From assembly GCA_947579605.1 (NCBI GenBank), contig OX388315.1:806001-870000 (forward strand): 64,000 nucleotides of DNA, read 5' to 3'. The stretch is from Athripsodes cinereus. Lineage: Eukaryota > Arthropoda > Insecta > Trichoptera > Leptoceridae. Positions 11,806-23,200 of the stretch are shown piece by piece; position 1 is the first letter of the stretch; every line of letters begins with the position of its first letter. The position numbers and the translations under genes were made by a program. The notes beneath the pieces were generated by a model. The model saw only the letters and a program-made list of their open reading frames with translations, was not told the origin of the DNA and made no database searches.

Positions 11806-11993
11806 TTAAAATGATTTTAAAAACACTGTATAATTTCCAAATTAAATTTATTCACCTCAAACGTTTTCGCCAAGGCTTCTACTTGGCATCATCAGGAGGA
11901 CTCCTGATGATGCCAAGTAGAAGCCTTGGCGAAAACGTTTGAGGTGAATAAATTTAATTTGGAAATTATACAGTGTTTTTAAAATCATTTTAA
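11806..11993. repeat. Perfect 188-bp palindrome with hammerhead-like motif in each arm
   Basis: Arms 11806-11898 and 11901-11993 (93 bp each) are exact reverse complements around a 2-nt spacer. Each arm, read outward from the centre, gives CTCCTGATGATGCC, a hairpin (GCCAAG/CTTGGC), GAAA, the self-complementary AACGTT, then T and GAGG. This order matches a type I hammerhead ribozyme core with a very short helix III and one extra U after the CUGAUGA box. Perfect arms imply recent formation or gene conversion. Confidence 0.85.
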
Positions 11994-12714
11994 TTATAAT
12001 GAATTTCCAAAGTGTTAACACAAAAACATTTGATTTATTAAACTTAATAGTAGTGTTACTGTGATACATAATGGTAAGTATTAATAATAATATTATTATT
12101 ATAATGAAAAGGACTTGAACGTAAAACAGCTGGTACTTTCTTATCTGTTGACAGGATACTTAGAAGAGAGAACATTCAATCTTAATGTAAATACCTACTA
12201 CATCCTTTATGTCTATATAATAGATATTATATATTATATTGTTATTAATCACGTCTTACTCAGCTACAATTGAAAATTGAACTTTCTATATTATATAACA
12301 TTCTACTATTTATTTATGTATATATTTTATTCTTCACTGTACATTGGTTACAAAAGTACATAATAAAATAGTGTCATAAAAATAACAGTTATACAATTCA
12401 ATGTACAGAGGGCGAGTTTATCGCTAAAATGCGATGTCTTATGTACAACTAACTCGGTAACTAAAATTACAATAAAATAAAATAAAAACACATGCATACA
12501 TATATACACCCTTACATATCAACAATCATAATAGAAATAAAAATACAACAAAAAGTAATCAAAAGAAAACAAAAAGAACACATGCAAGCAACAATGTATA
12601 ACATACATTGCAGCGTGCACATGCATAGGGAAAGGGAAAAGGATTTAGGAGTCAGATGCTAAATTCAATGAGAGGAAATGATTTTTGACAGCTTGTCTAT
12701 ACTATACTCTCACG
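11994..12714. other. No gene seen
   Basis: AT-rich with short ATT/AAT runs. Contains a phrase with GTTACAAAAGTACATAATAAAATAG that resembles a LINE 3' UTR only weakly. Confidence 0.35.
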
Positions 12715-13100
12715 CCGTATCCCAAGTAAAAAAGGAAGAGAGAACAGAACGCCATACAGATCTATCCTTAAATACTTCTTTCGCTTCTTCTACATTCATA
12801 TAGTTTTTCTTTAGCACACGGCTTTCAAAATTTCATCCACATGATCAACCCACGTGGTTCTCGGATGCCTGCATTTCCTCACACCACCTCTTTCAGATAA
12901 GTGTATCTTCTTTGTAATCTTTTCATCATGCATTCGTTCTACGTGTTAAATTAACACATCTCTTATATCTGCAGATTCTTCTAATGCCCTCACTCTATTA
13001 CGCAACGTTTTTTATTTATAAACAAAGTTTTACCAATAATTTTTCTCAATAATCGCATCTCCACTGCATTTATTCCACTTTCGTCTTTTAAAGTTTCGTA
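12715..13100 (-). mobile_element. LINE-A fragment, longer 3' portion
   Basis: Minus-strand match to the LINE-A carboxy region: blocks corresponding to the CMRN..NV.EAKEV end, then DHVD (GATCAACCCACGTGG on plus), then the SERGG and GHVERM region with AACGCATG. It extends upstream to about 13100. Frameshifts and stops make it a dead copy. Confidence 0.6.
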
Positions 13101-13926
13101 GATGTAGGTACTACTTACTTTACTTTACTTTTACTTTTCGGGTCCGGACTTTAGACTTTGCCACTCCAGTATTCAGCGACGTATATCGCCTTGTCATTCG
13201 CCATCAATAGGTCACTCTCATTACATGCATTCTGCATGAGCGGGCATTGCAATAAATGAGAATCACTCTGCACTTACCCGCAGTCACAGCTAGTGTCCTC
13301 CTCATCCAAAAAGCCCCACCTCTGCTGGTTACTTTTGCACCTACCACCCCAACCCTTAGCCTGTTCAGTGTATTCCACGTGGGGTACCTCAGACTATGCG
13401 CGGATATAGACTATGTAGGTACTTATTCTGTATGTCTCTATATAAACTGTTTTTCTTCTTTTGTTTATATGTGACAATCTTATGAGCTTCTGATATAATA
13501 CAAACTGATAACATGTGAACACTTGTAAATGGGGTGATATATTAATGCCTTCTTTATCTAGCATGGTTTGTGTTTATGTATAAATATTGTCTGTAGCGTG
13601 CTGTTGATGAATAAATAAATAAAATATGTTAAGTAAGGACTAACAGCCTGGAGTTGAAATTCATTTATAGATAAAGGATCATTCACAAATATCTAATAAA
13701 TGTCATCAAAAGTATTCAAAAGGAAAAATCAAAATAAGACAAAGTAATATTATTTTATTTATTCAATGAAAAAAGGATTAGTTTACATTACGCACCGCTT
13801 CAGGCTTCAAAGCTCGTACCCTTCTATTTATCCTATTTTATTGAAAAAAATATATTCTGAATAAAAAAGGGGATAAACTTGTACAAAGTATCGCTCTGCC
13901 TTCATATATATATTATATACATATTA
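13101..13926. other. No confident gene; possible LINE relic
   Basis: The block 13130-13420 is GC-richer and partly open on the plus strand (13256-13474), but no known motif is visible. It directly follows the LINE-A copy and may be upstream LINE sequence. Confidence 0.3.
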
Positions 13927-14010
13927 TATCTGATTGATTTTGTCATATGCGCGTTGTACCCAAATCCGTTTAAACAATAAAAGATTAGTAAATATTCTAA
14001 ATAAGCTACC
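13927..14010. repeat. Dispersed repeat shared with 53066-53150
   Basis: TCTGATTG.TTTTGTCAT, GCGTTGTACCCAAATCC and the AATAAAAGATTAGTAAATA region recur at 53066-53150 in the same orientation. Element class unknown. Confidence 0.5.
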
Positions 14011-14319
14011 GTTATTATTTTTCACAGAATTCAAAAGTTCCTGAACACTGATGGCAGAAGTTCATTTCTTTGATATTTTTATGAACGCACAATGAAATTA
14101 TTTATTGATCTGTTGGCTGTTGGTATTTATTAATCTTAAAACCGCCAAAAACTTAAGACGGCTCTACACCCCTTCTTTGTGATTTCATGCAAACGAATTA
14201 GCAAAATTACAACCATTTTATTTTTGAAATTATCTAAATTCTTGATCACATGTATGTTATTTTTTATGTTAATATAATATTTTGAACATTTATAAATGCG
14301 ATTTTACCATTTAAGTTTT

Positions 14320-14640
14320 ATTTTGCTGCGAGGAATATAGTGTATAGGTTTGGGCACGTGGAAAGAATGAATGAGGACAGAATGACTAAGAAGATATATT
14401 TGGCTGAGAGGAATGGTGCTCGGAAACGCGGACGTCCGAGGATTAAATGGCAAGATCATTTAAATCAAATCCTACAGGACGGTCACGTGTTGAGCACATT
14501 GAACAGGAGAGCATGCATGAGGAATTGTATGACAGTGACGGAAGCGAAAGATGTATGCAAAGATAGAAGGAAGTGGCGCTCGATCCTTTCTGCCTACCCC
14601 GCGAGGGAAGCGGCGTGATGGTATGGATGGATGGATATAG
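14320..14640 (+). mobile_element. LINE-A 3' ORF end with (ATGG)n tail
   Basis: The best LINE-A copy in the window. The plus-strand frame 14340-14618 encodes a basic segment with RFGHVERMNEDRM, RKRGRPRIKWQDH and RRACMRNCM blocks, typical of the carboxy end of many insect non-LTR retrotransposon polyproteins. It is followed by GCGTGATGG and a short (ATGG)n tail at 14623-14634. There is no endonuclease or reverse transcriptase domain, so it is a 5'-truncated, dead insertion. Confidence 0.75.
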
Positions 14641-15130
14641 TGAAAATAATTTTTGAAGATTACCTTCGCAATGATGATAGGTTGAGTGGTGCTGTTTTAA
14701 ACAAATTATCCTTAATAATACAAGAGTGTTAATAAAATTTCAAAACCAAGATTAATCTGAAAATATCATGAATTTTATAATACCTACACCTTGATTTATT
14801 TATTTACAACCCTTGGATTTTCTTAATTATTATGACAAACTGCATACACATCAAAAATAAATTTCATTATCATAAAAATTATAAAAAATGTTTATAATTC
14901 AACCATTTGTTTTATTTATGTATATAATAATATGGTATGTTGTTTACCGTGCATACTACATAAATATAAGGTTATTATGTGCAATAATCAAGAATATAGC
15001 GAGTTTCACTATTTTTAAGATTCAGAAGGCCCACTGCGTGCCTAGCAGCAGGACGTTTGACCGTACTCGCTCTGTTTTTGAATTAGGAAATAAATAAATT
15101 CAATTTATAGAATAAATAAAACTTAAATTT
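14641..15130. other. No gene seen
   Basis: AT-rich sequence. The frame 14888-15097 is a hydrophobic-looking translation of AT-rich DNA without support. Confidence 0.4.
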
Positions 15131-15134
15131 TATT

Positions 15135-15800
15135 TATATTTATTTATTTATTTATTTATTTATTCTTCTTGCACATCATCATTACATAACAGTGTTAGCA
15201 AAATAATATAAAATTTTAGAAACTAGGACGATGTGCAGTGGCGAGATTATCACTATAAAGTGATTTCTTCCATCTAACCACGACACATTGACATGAAACT
15301 AGTAAAAACAAATTTACTTACAAAAAAAAAACATACAAAATATCAAAACACAACAAAAGAAAAAAAAAACAAAATTTAAAATAATATATTTGACACACAC
15401 CCAACATGTGGTAGGGATTATGGATCAGAGGAGGGGGGGGGGGGCTAGGGAACGGATACTGAGTTAGAAGATAGCATTTTTTCCTTAACATAAGATTTAA
15501 AGACATTGAACGATTGTGAAACTCTATGCGAAGAAGGAAGATTATTCCAACAACGAGCACCATAAACTGAGAATGATTTCGAGAAATAATTGGTACTGTG
15601 TGTAGGAATTGCCAGAAGACGCTCGTTATTGGATCGCAATGGTAGGCCATGGCTCGCTAAATACTCGAAATTTTCTTTTAAATAATAGGGAGAAGACGTG
15701 GAATAGAGTATTTTGTAAACAAGTGATAGAATTTGAAGTTCACGTCTTTGATGCACAGTTAGCCACTTAAGATTGACTCGATACTGGGAGATATGATCAG
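15135..15800 (-). mobile_element. LINE-G 3' half, split by the gypsy insertion
   Basis: The minus-strand frame ending at 15445 encodes the carboxy-terminal tail of a non-LTR retrotransposon polyprotein. Visible blocks are LKWLTVHQRREL just upstream of 15756, LVYKILYSTSSPYYL, and YGARCWNNLPSSHR. The frame stays open to the gypsy insertion point at 15800 and continues, in phase, in the piece at 27591-27740. The 3' UTR (15165-15444) carries a G12 run near 15428 and ends in a (TTTA)n tail at 15135-15163. UTR relatives occur at 11110, 38925, 57428 and 58466. Confidence 0.8.
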
Positions 15801-15804
15801 ACCT

Positions 15805-18305
15805 TGCTACGCATTAAAATATTCAACGCGTAATACGTTCATATCCACTGCTATACCAATAATTCGTAGTTGTCCTTTGTCGTCACTCAATAATAAATAA
15901 TAATATTATTATATTTTCTCTACACCTTGTCGGTAATCCTCGGGTATCCTCGTGCATACGAATGGTGCACTCATCACCACTATCACGTGATGTCCATGGA
16001 ATGTTCTTTTTTTGTAACGTCTTTTCGAAGTCCGTTATGACAAACAGTTTCTCCTTTACGATGGGTTAGACCACACGTGTAGGGTGGCCCAGTGCCCACT
16101 CTGTTCTCGCGGCGGACAGTCATCGTAGTAATTACGACAAGTTAATAGTATTGTTAGATAATTGGAGGCAATCTTCATAACAGTGTAATGATCAATCTTG
16201 TTGTCTTCCTGCGTTCATAAAATAATTCATGTTGTGTGCCGTGTAATAATGTACTTTAAAACAACCTGTGTCAATTGTTATGCGCGTGGACGGATTTACC
16301 GCCAACATTAGTGTACCCTAAAACCGTTCTTATTAATAATCAATAGTAATCAATAAACCAAATAATATCGTGAACAGGCTTGAGTATCCTGTGAGTCATA
16401 TAGATTCCGTTGTCGAAGTGATATTAAGATAACATTTGGGAGTTTTTTTTGAGTGATGTAGCATTTGTATGATTTTGGGCGTGGTTGTTGCAATTGCCGC
16501 CATTTTTCATATCCGTGTGAAATAAGATAATCCCTTGTTTCTGATCAACTTTTCATTGTTAGGATTCATAAAAGAATCACTTAAACAATTCTTTATACTT
16601 GCTCAGTGTTATAAATTTAACTAAAACAAGAATGGGTTCCGAAGGAACGAATACATCTTCAACGCGAGAGTCTGTATATTGCGCATCAGTAGTTTATCAA
16701 TGAACACTCATTCTTATGAGAACGTGAAGATCCTCTCTTAACTTTTCTGGTTACGACCCTTGTTATGAGAGTGATTAAATGACCACCCGTATATGCTTGG
16801 ACAGACTATGGAAATAGTGACGCCTTATTCCTTTGGCACTGAGAATAGTGTTGAAACGTAAATTATTTCTCTTATCACTTGTGAAGTGGCGATCTCTTCG
16901 TCCCGAGGACAGGATCTGTCTGATTCTGACATCACCGCACTCCTGTACGTCCTAGAGTATAACCAGCGACCGCCATAGAATCATCAGGGTATGTTTCTTT
17001 CATGATCCTGCCATCTCCCGTCTATGAGTGCCAAAATACGTTAACAATAACATACTTGTCTTTGTGTTATTCTTATCCAGCTCGCCAGTCTATCTGTAAG
17101 TGACAATATTACTACTGTATATGATGTATATATATTGATAATTTATTCATAACTAAGTTCATATAATCGTTGAACTATCTATATATTAATTTCCTTGGTG
17201 TAATAATATAAGATCTTGAGTATGAATGAAGAATGAATGATTCCCATTTCATGTTATAGACCCCACGATAATCCAGGTATTGATTTATATTTGTAATACC
17301 AAGGTTGGTGTCTTTTAATAATTACCATTGTGTGTTTTACTGTCTCTATCCAAATATGGCAATACTTTCATAGTTTTGCGTATTGTATGGAATAGTATTC
17401 CCTACAGATTTACTTTGAAAGTAACTGTATTGTTATGTAATGTATATGTTTACACAATAAATGTAAATCACTTACCATCCGATATCTTTCTATTGAAATT
17501 CATTTTGTATACCCATCAGTAGATTCAATACTCTTAATAATACTAAAGTACATATCTCCGCCTCCGTGTAAATAATCTTCCAATAACCTAGTATATACTC
17601 GGAGTAGTTATGTAACAAAGGTTCGAATCCTTGGCCAACCATTGGGAGGAAGACCATATTATCTCACTATGAAGGCAACCAAGAGCTAAATGAAAGGCTC
17701 CATTGATGGAAATAATATATCCACTTTCTTGGAAAGGTCTAATGTACTTTTTGATAATCTTAGTTTCACATGATATATATATATAATTTTGTTGTTTACA
17801 TGGATGTACCTATATATTTACCTTGATACATAATATGAAGATTCTATTCAATAAGTTTTAAATGGTATACTGAAGGAGTAAGGTGTTCCTGGTAACCTGA
17901 CTGCTTGTGGACTTAAGGGTAAGCATGACACAGAGGCCTCTCTCGTCCAGAGCCAAGTAAAAGGGCCCCATACACTTGTAAGAAACCCCTAGACATAAAC
18001 ACGAGTATAGACCTTTTACTTCTTAATATCTTTAGACTACTTAACGAGCATATAGACCTTTTACTTCTTAATATCTTTAGACTACTTAACGAGCATATAG
18101 ACCTATATTTATAACAGTATTACTCTACAGAATATGTATTTTGCTTCTTATAGTTCAGTTTGAAACCTTGTTCATTGTTCTAATTTTGCTTTTGTAATAA
18201 ATTGTGTGTTCGACCGTTGGACGAAGCATAATTTACTTGTTATGTGAGAGCGTGGTTAATGGAAACCACACACGTAGCAATTTGATTGCACGTCCTCACG
18301 TAGCA
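15805..18305 (+). repeat. 5' LTR (2501 bp)
   Basis: It begins TGCTACGCATT and ends CACGTAGCA. It includes a 45-bp tandem duplication (18006-18050, 18051-18095; unit contains ACCTTTTACTTCTTAATATC) and a pol III B-box-like GGTTCGAATCC at 17620-17630. Its 64-codon frame at 17328-17522 is present in both LTRs but has no recognisable function. Confidence 0.95.
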
Positions 18306-18308
18306 ATT

Positions 18309-18329
18309 TGTGGGCTCGTCGTCCGGGAT
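18309..18329 (+). promoter_or_regulatory. Primer-binding site, tRNA-Pro-like with 3-nt insertion
   Basis: Three bases after the 5' LTR the sequence reads TGTGGGCTCGTCGTCCGGGAT. The canonical tRNA-Pro primer site is TGGGGGCTCGTCCGGGAT, so this differs by one substitution and a duplicated GTC. Position and similarity support a tRNA-Pro-type primer; the insertion could weaken pairing or reflect the insect tRNA. Confidence 0.6.
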
Positions 18330-19139
18330 AATATCAAAAAGAAGACGAATAAATTGTGAATTCGTTTCTCGGATATACAGTAATTCGAATAATTACAAAC
18401 TTGAAAAAATCTGTGTCATGACTACGCTTGGGTTTACATGTTGCTTTTAATGCCATTTGTGATAAATTTTATGTACAATTGATATGTCTTGTAGCAATCA
18501 TGTGTAATACAAATATGTGTGTGAAGTGATAACTGTTAAATCTCACGAGTAAATCGCCGCGCGACTGGTTGGAATATCGCGTGGTGTGAAAACCGACTTT
18601 TGTTAAGATTTGGTGGGAACACAAGTTTCCCGCGAAATATTGAATGTATTACGTTTCGCGCGGGAATTTCCGTAGATACGAAGTATAAACAAAGTATAAT
18701 TGGTAAGTACGCACTTTCTCAAACTGTGCGCGAGTAAATAATCGTAAGAACTTTATTTATTTATTAAATAGATCTCGTGATCAGAATTTTGTTTTGTTAA
18801 CGATTGATTACTCATTGTGTAATCAGATTTAATCCGAATTGGGTGGTGGCGATAAACTTCTTTTATCTACCAGAGCACCGAGTCCCTCCCTAGTGTCGAA
18901 AGACACGTTTAAGAAACTAGTTTGTAAGAATAGAAAAAGCATAGGAGAGTGTGAAAATAATTTTAGTTATTTATAAAACATAAAATAAAACATTGAAGCG
19001 TCGGAAGATAATAACATTGTCAGCACAACCAAATATCTCTTGAACCTTTGTCATTCAAGGATGAATTTTCGTGTGTAACTTAAAAGTTTTTTTTTGAGCA
19101 TATAAAGTTTTAGAACCTTTGTCATACTTTCTTATAATA
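18330..19139 (+). other. Retrotransposon 5' leader
   Basis: An untranslated internal segment of about 0.8 kb lies between the primer-binding site and the gag start. It has no long open frame. It would hold packaging signals in this element class, but none can be identified by eye. Confidence 0.6.
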
Positions 19140-20223
19140 ATGTCTCGATTTGAACCATTGTTATTTTTGGGCCCAATTCCCAATGTAGACAAAGCTAACG
19201 GTGCTACACTAAAGAAAGCTTTATCTGAAAGAGGAGTTATACCGAAACGTTCAATTCCTAGTTTGAGAAGGCAAGCGTTAGAATATAATAAACAAAATCT
19301 GGAAGTAGAATTCGAACAAGTTGCTCCACAATCGCGTATGAATGCTCAAATATCTCTTGATATGGAACCACCTTGTACATCCGTGTCTAGCAATGTGAAT
19401 GTTGTTGCTGTAGAAGAGTCGGCATCTATCGAGAAATCCTTCAATAATGCTTTAAGTCTTAATAAAACTTCACAACTTTTGAATGTAAATTTTGGATCTT
19501 GGCCAGTAAAACCTTTTGATGGTCTCGGTGATGTAAGAAATTTTTTTTACGCGGTTGGAAGAAATTGCAAGGGCTAGGAGGTTCCCAAATAAACAATTGG
19601 TATACGTTTTGCCTGAATTTCTGAAGGATCGAGCGCTTACACACTTTCGAATAATTTTTAAAGAGGAAATGACTTGGGAAGCTATCAAGGCACTCTTTTA
19701 CCACCGTTTTGAAGCCCCTGGATTTATGATAGATAGAAAATTACGTATTTGGTCATCGATACAAAATAATTATGAAACTTCAGCAGATTATATTGCCCGA
19801 ATAATAGAAATGAATAGCTCCCTTGATGAGAAACTGACTGAGAATGAATTGTTGGAAGTCTTCAAACGCGGGTTACATCAGAGATATGTCTCTCTTTTGG
19901 CTAGTTCTCACATTTCGTCAGTAAGTGAACTGGAAAGAATGGTCTCCAACTTCGATCGTCTGACCAAGGGCCATACTTCTTCTTCTTCTTCTAGACCTAC
20001 TGCCATGAGAGTTAATGCAGTAGAGAATCGTCCCAAACCAGTCATACGATGCTTTTCTTGCGGACATGTTGGACACATTTCTAAGGAATGTAAAAACAGA
20101 GTTAGACATTTTACACCCCGTCGTTCACCCAGGAATAGATATAACAATGTCATGCGTGAACAGAAACCTGCATCGCTGATGCCGGATACCTCTAGACCAC
20201 CCCCGTCGTTTTCAAAAAACTAA
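19140..20223 (+). CDS. gag: Gag polyprotein, frame broken at a T8 run
   Basis: Gag forms the virus-like particle shell and binds the element RNA. The first ATG in frame is at 19140 (MSRFEPLLF); the frame extends upstream to 19119 without an ATG. It runs to a T8 homopolymer at 19541-19548, after which the gag-like sequence continues one frame over (19555-20223) through LEEIARARRF, a capsid-like helical region and a CCHC zinc knuckle (CFSCGHVGHISKEC, about 20050-20091) followed by a basic tail. Removing one T would make a single frame, so this is probably an indel or assembly error rather than programmed shifting. The frame ends TAA at 20221, directly after the slippery heptamer used to reach pol. 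Confidence 0.85.
20214..20220 (+). promoter_or_regulatory. -1 ribosomal frameshift site A AAA AAC
   Basis: In the gag frame the last codons are TCA AAA AAC TAA, which gives the canonical X XXY YYZ heptamer A AAA AAC immediately before the stop. Slipping back one base puts the ribosome at 20220 in the pol frame, which is open from there through the protease to 23471. This explains how pol is made without its own start codon. Confidence 0.85.
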
Positions 20224-23200
20224 TTTCTCCCTCGTTAAGACATCCTTCCGATACGATAGCTCGTTCTTCATCTTCAGATGTAATATCGTCAGACGGAAAC
20301 TCACGGTATAATTACCGAGGGGTAACCAGAAATTTATGCACAACTCGTGTTGTTAGAAAAGAAAATGATGGCCGACCTTACGTTAATATTAAAATTCATT
20401 CTGTAATCTGTCTCTCACTATTGGATAGTGGGGCGGTGATATCAATTCTAGGAAAGAATTCTCATGTCCAATTTTTGAATTTAGGATATCCTCTTGTACC
20501 TTGTGAAACTCGTGTACTCACTGCGGACGGAAATGGTCAATCTGTTTTAGGAACCTTAACGTTGCCTGTACAGTATCAGGGTATTGAAAAATGTATCACG
20601 TTTTTAGTTGTTCCATCTATAACGTCATCTTACTTGTTAGGAATTGACTTTTGGAAAAGATTTAATATCTGTCCTGAACTTTTTCCTGTGTCTGTTTGTA
20701 CAATACCTCCTGTATTACATTTAAATGCTGTAACCCAAATAGATGAACGTATTTTTTCTGCTGATCTCACTCCTGAACCGCCTGTTGTAACCAAAGGATT
20801 GATTGGTCCGACCAATTTAACCTCGGAACAAGTTGTTATTATCAATGATATCAAGCGATCCTATGAAGATGTTTCATATGAAAAGAAAGGATTGGGCCGT
20901 TTGAAAGGAATTTTTCATAAGATTGAAACCATTGGAGATCCTGTTAGGCAGAGACATTATCCTATTCCTCATGCAAAGAAAGAAATCATGAACAAAGAAA
21001 TTGATAAAATGTTACAATTAGGAGTCATAGAACCTGCTTCTTCTTCTTGGCAGTCGCCTGCGTTGATAGTTAATAAAAAGAATGGAGAACCTCGCTTCTG
21101 TTTGGACAGTCGTGGCCTGAACAAAGTAACTAAACCAAACTCGTATTGTCTACCTTGGATTGATCGTATCTTGGACAGTTTGCGTGATGCCAAGTTTTTA
21201 ACTGCTCTGGACCTGTCCAAGGCTTTCTGGCAACTTCCATTATCGCCTGAATCTAAGGAGAAAACCGCCTTCTTCATTGATGGACGTGGATCTTACCAAT
21301 TCTCTGTGTGCCCGTTTGGTCTACGTAATATTCCTAGTCACATGCAAATGATTGCTGACAAACTGTTCAGTCACCGCTTTCCCGGTCGTGTACATTGTTA
21401 TCTTGACGATATACTGATTGTAAGTGAAACCTTTGAACAACACTGTAATGACCTAAGACTTGTACAATCTATCTTGAAGGAAAATGGTCTCACTATCAAT
21501 ATGACTAAGTCCGAATTTTGTAAATCATCTCTGCGTTACTTGGGTTATATTGTAGATGGCGAAGGGCTAAGAACTGATGAAATCAAAATAGAAGCCATGA
21601 AAAAATTTCCCACTCCTACTACCCCGAAACAGGTAAAATCTTTCTTGGGTATGTGTTCTTATTACCGAAAATTCATACAAAACTTCGCACATATAGCTGC
21701 CCCTTTGAGTGCCCTTACGTCTAGAAAAAACAAAAAGTTTGTATGGAACGAAGAAGCTGAAAATGCGTTTCACAGTTTAAAATTAGCTTTACAATCTGCA
21801 CCTGTTTTAGTTCAACCTGATTATACGAAAGAATTTTATCTACACACTGACTGTTCGGATCTTGCTATGTCAGGAATTTTGATGCAAAAACTGGAAGATG
21901 GTGAGCATCCGATTGCATATTTTTCACGTAAGCTCACCGGTCCTGAAAGAAATTACTCCATTTGTGAAAAGGAACTGTTGGCAGCCCTGTGTTCTATAAC
22001 TCACTTCCGTAATTATTTAGATGGTGTACGTTTTCACTTGATCACTGATAACTCTTCTTTGCAGTGGTTGCACAAATTACAGAATCCTACTGGAAGATTA
22101 GCTCGCTGGTCGACTCGTTTGAGTGCTTTTGATTTTGATGTAACTCATCGACCAGGTAAATTAAATGTTGTACCTGATTGCCTTAGTCGTGTGGAAATTG
22201 GAACTTTGACGTTGCCTACAGAAATCACTGATACCTGTGATGCAGTGTATAACAAGCTTAAGAAAGGTTGTGAAAATTACCCACAAGCTTACCCGAATTA
22301 TCAGATAATAGAAGGAAAATTGTATAGATACACCAAATCGTCTAACACTTTATTGTCACCTCATGAATGGAAATTAGTATTGCCAAAACTCGATGCTTTA
22401 AGAGTAATTCAAGAATATCATTGTAGTGGCGATTCTTGTCATGAAGGTACTTACAAAACGTACAAACATTTACGACGATATTTCTATTGGCCAAACATGC
22501 ATCTTTCAGTCGCTAGATTTGTAAACAGCTGTGAAATCTGTAAAACTCATAAAATTGCTACTTCTGGACCACGTGGTATTATGGGAAAACCTAAATTGGT
22601 GTCCATGCCTTTACAGACTCTATCAATTGATATAATTGGTCCTTTTGTCAAAAGTGTTGAAGGATACGTTTATATATTATCTGTGGTATGTGTTTTTACT
22701 AAGTTTGTTTGGATTTTTCCATTGCGAAAATGTACCTCTGCCATAATTCAGAAATGCCTAGAGGAAAGAATTTTCTTACCATATTCTGTGCCGAAATGTA
22801 TTTTATTGGATAATGCCACCTATTTTTGTTCCCGTTCATTCAAATCATTTTTAGAATCGTATGGGATAGAAAAGATTTTGTATTCAGCATATTATGCTCC
22901 ACAATCTAATACAGTTGAAAGGTACAATCAAACCATTGGTACCGCTCTTTCGATTTTGGTTGATAATAATCATAGAATTTGGAGTAAGAAATTACCCATA
23001 GTACAAGCCAGTTTGAATAATAATGTATCTTTTGCGACGGGATATTCACCCCATTTTCTTATGCATGGATTTGAAAGCGTGCAACATGCTTCATTTTTCA
23101 AAAGTTTGAGTTCTAATGTAGATGAAAATCCTTCGGATGAACTGAAGAACTCTTACAAACAGAAATTGGATGTATTGTACGATGTATATAATGAGGTTAC

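Noticed and set aside
17328..17522. 64-codon frame present identically at 26609-26803
   Set aside because: The duplication comes from the two LTRs; the frame itself has no motif and is not evidence for a gene.
20421..20640. Independent start of pol at 20421
   Set aside because: The first codon there is TTG inside the protease active-site block; the frame is open upstream to 20220 and the slippery site explains expression.
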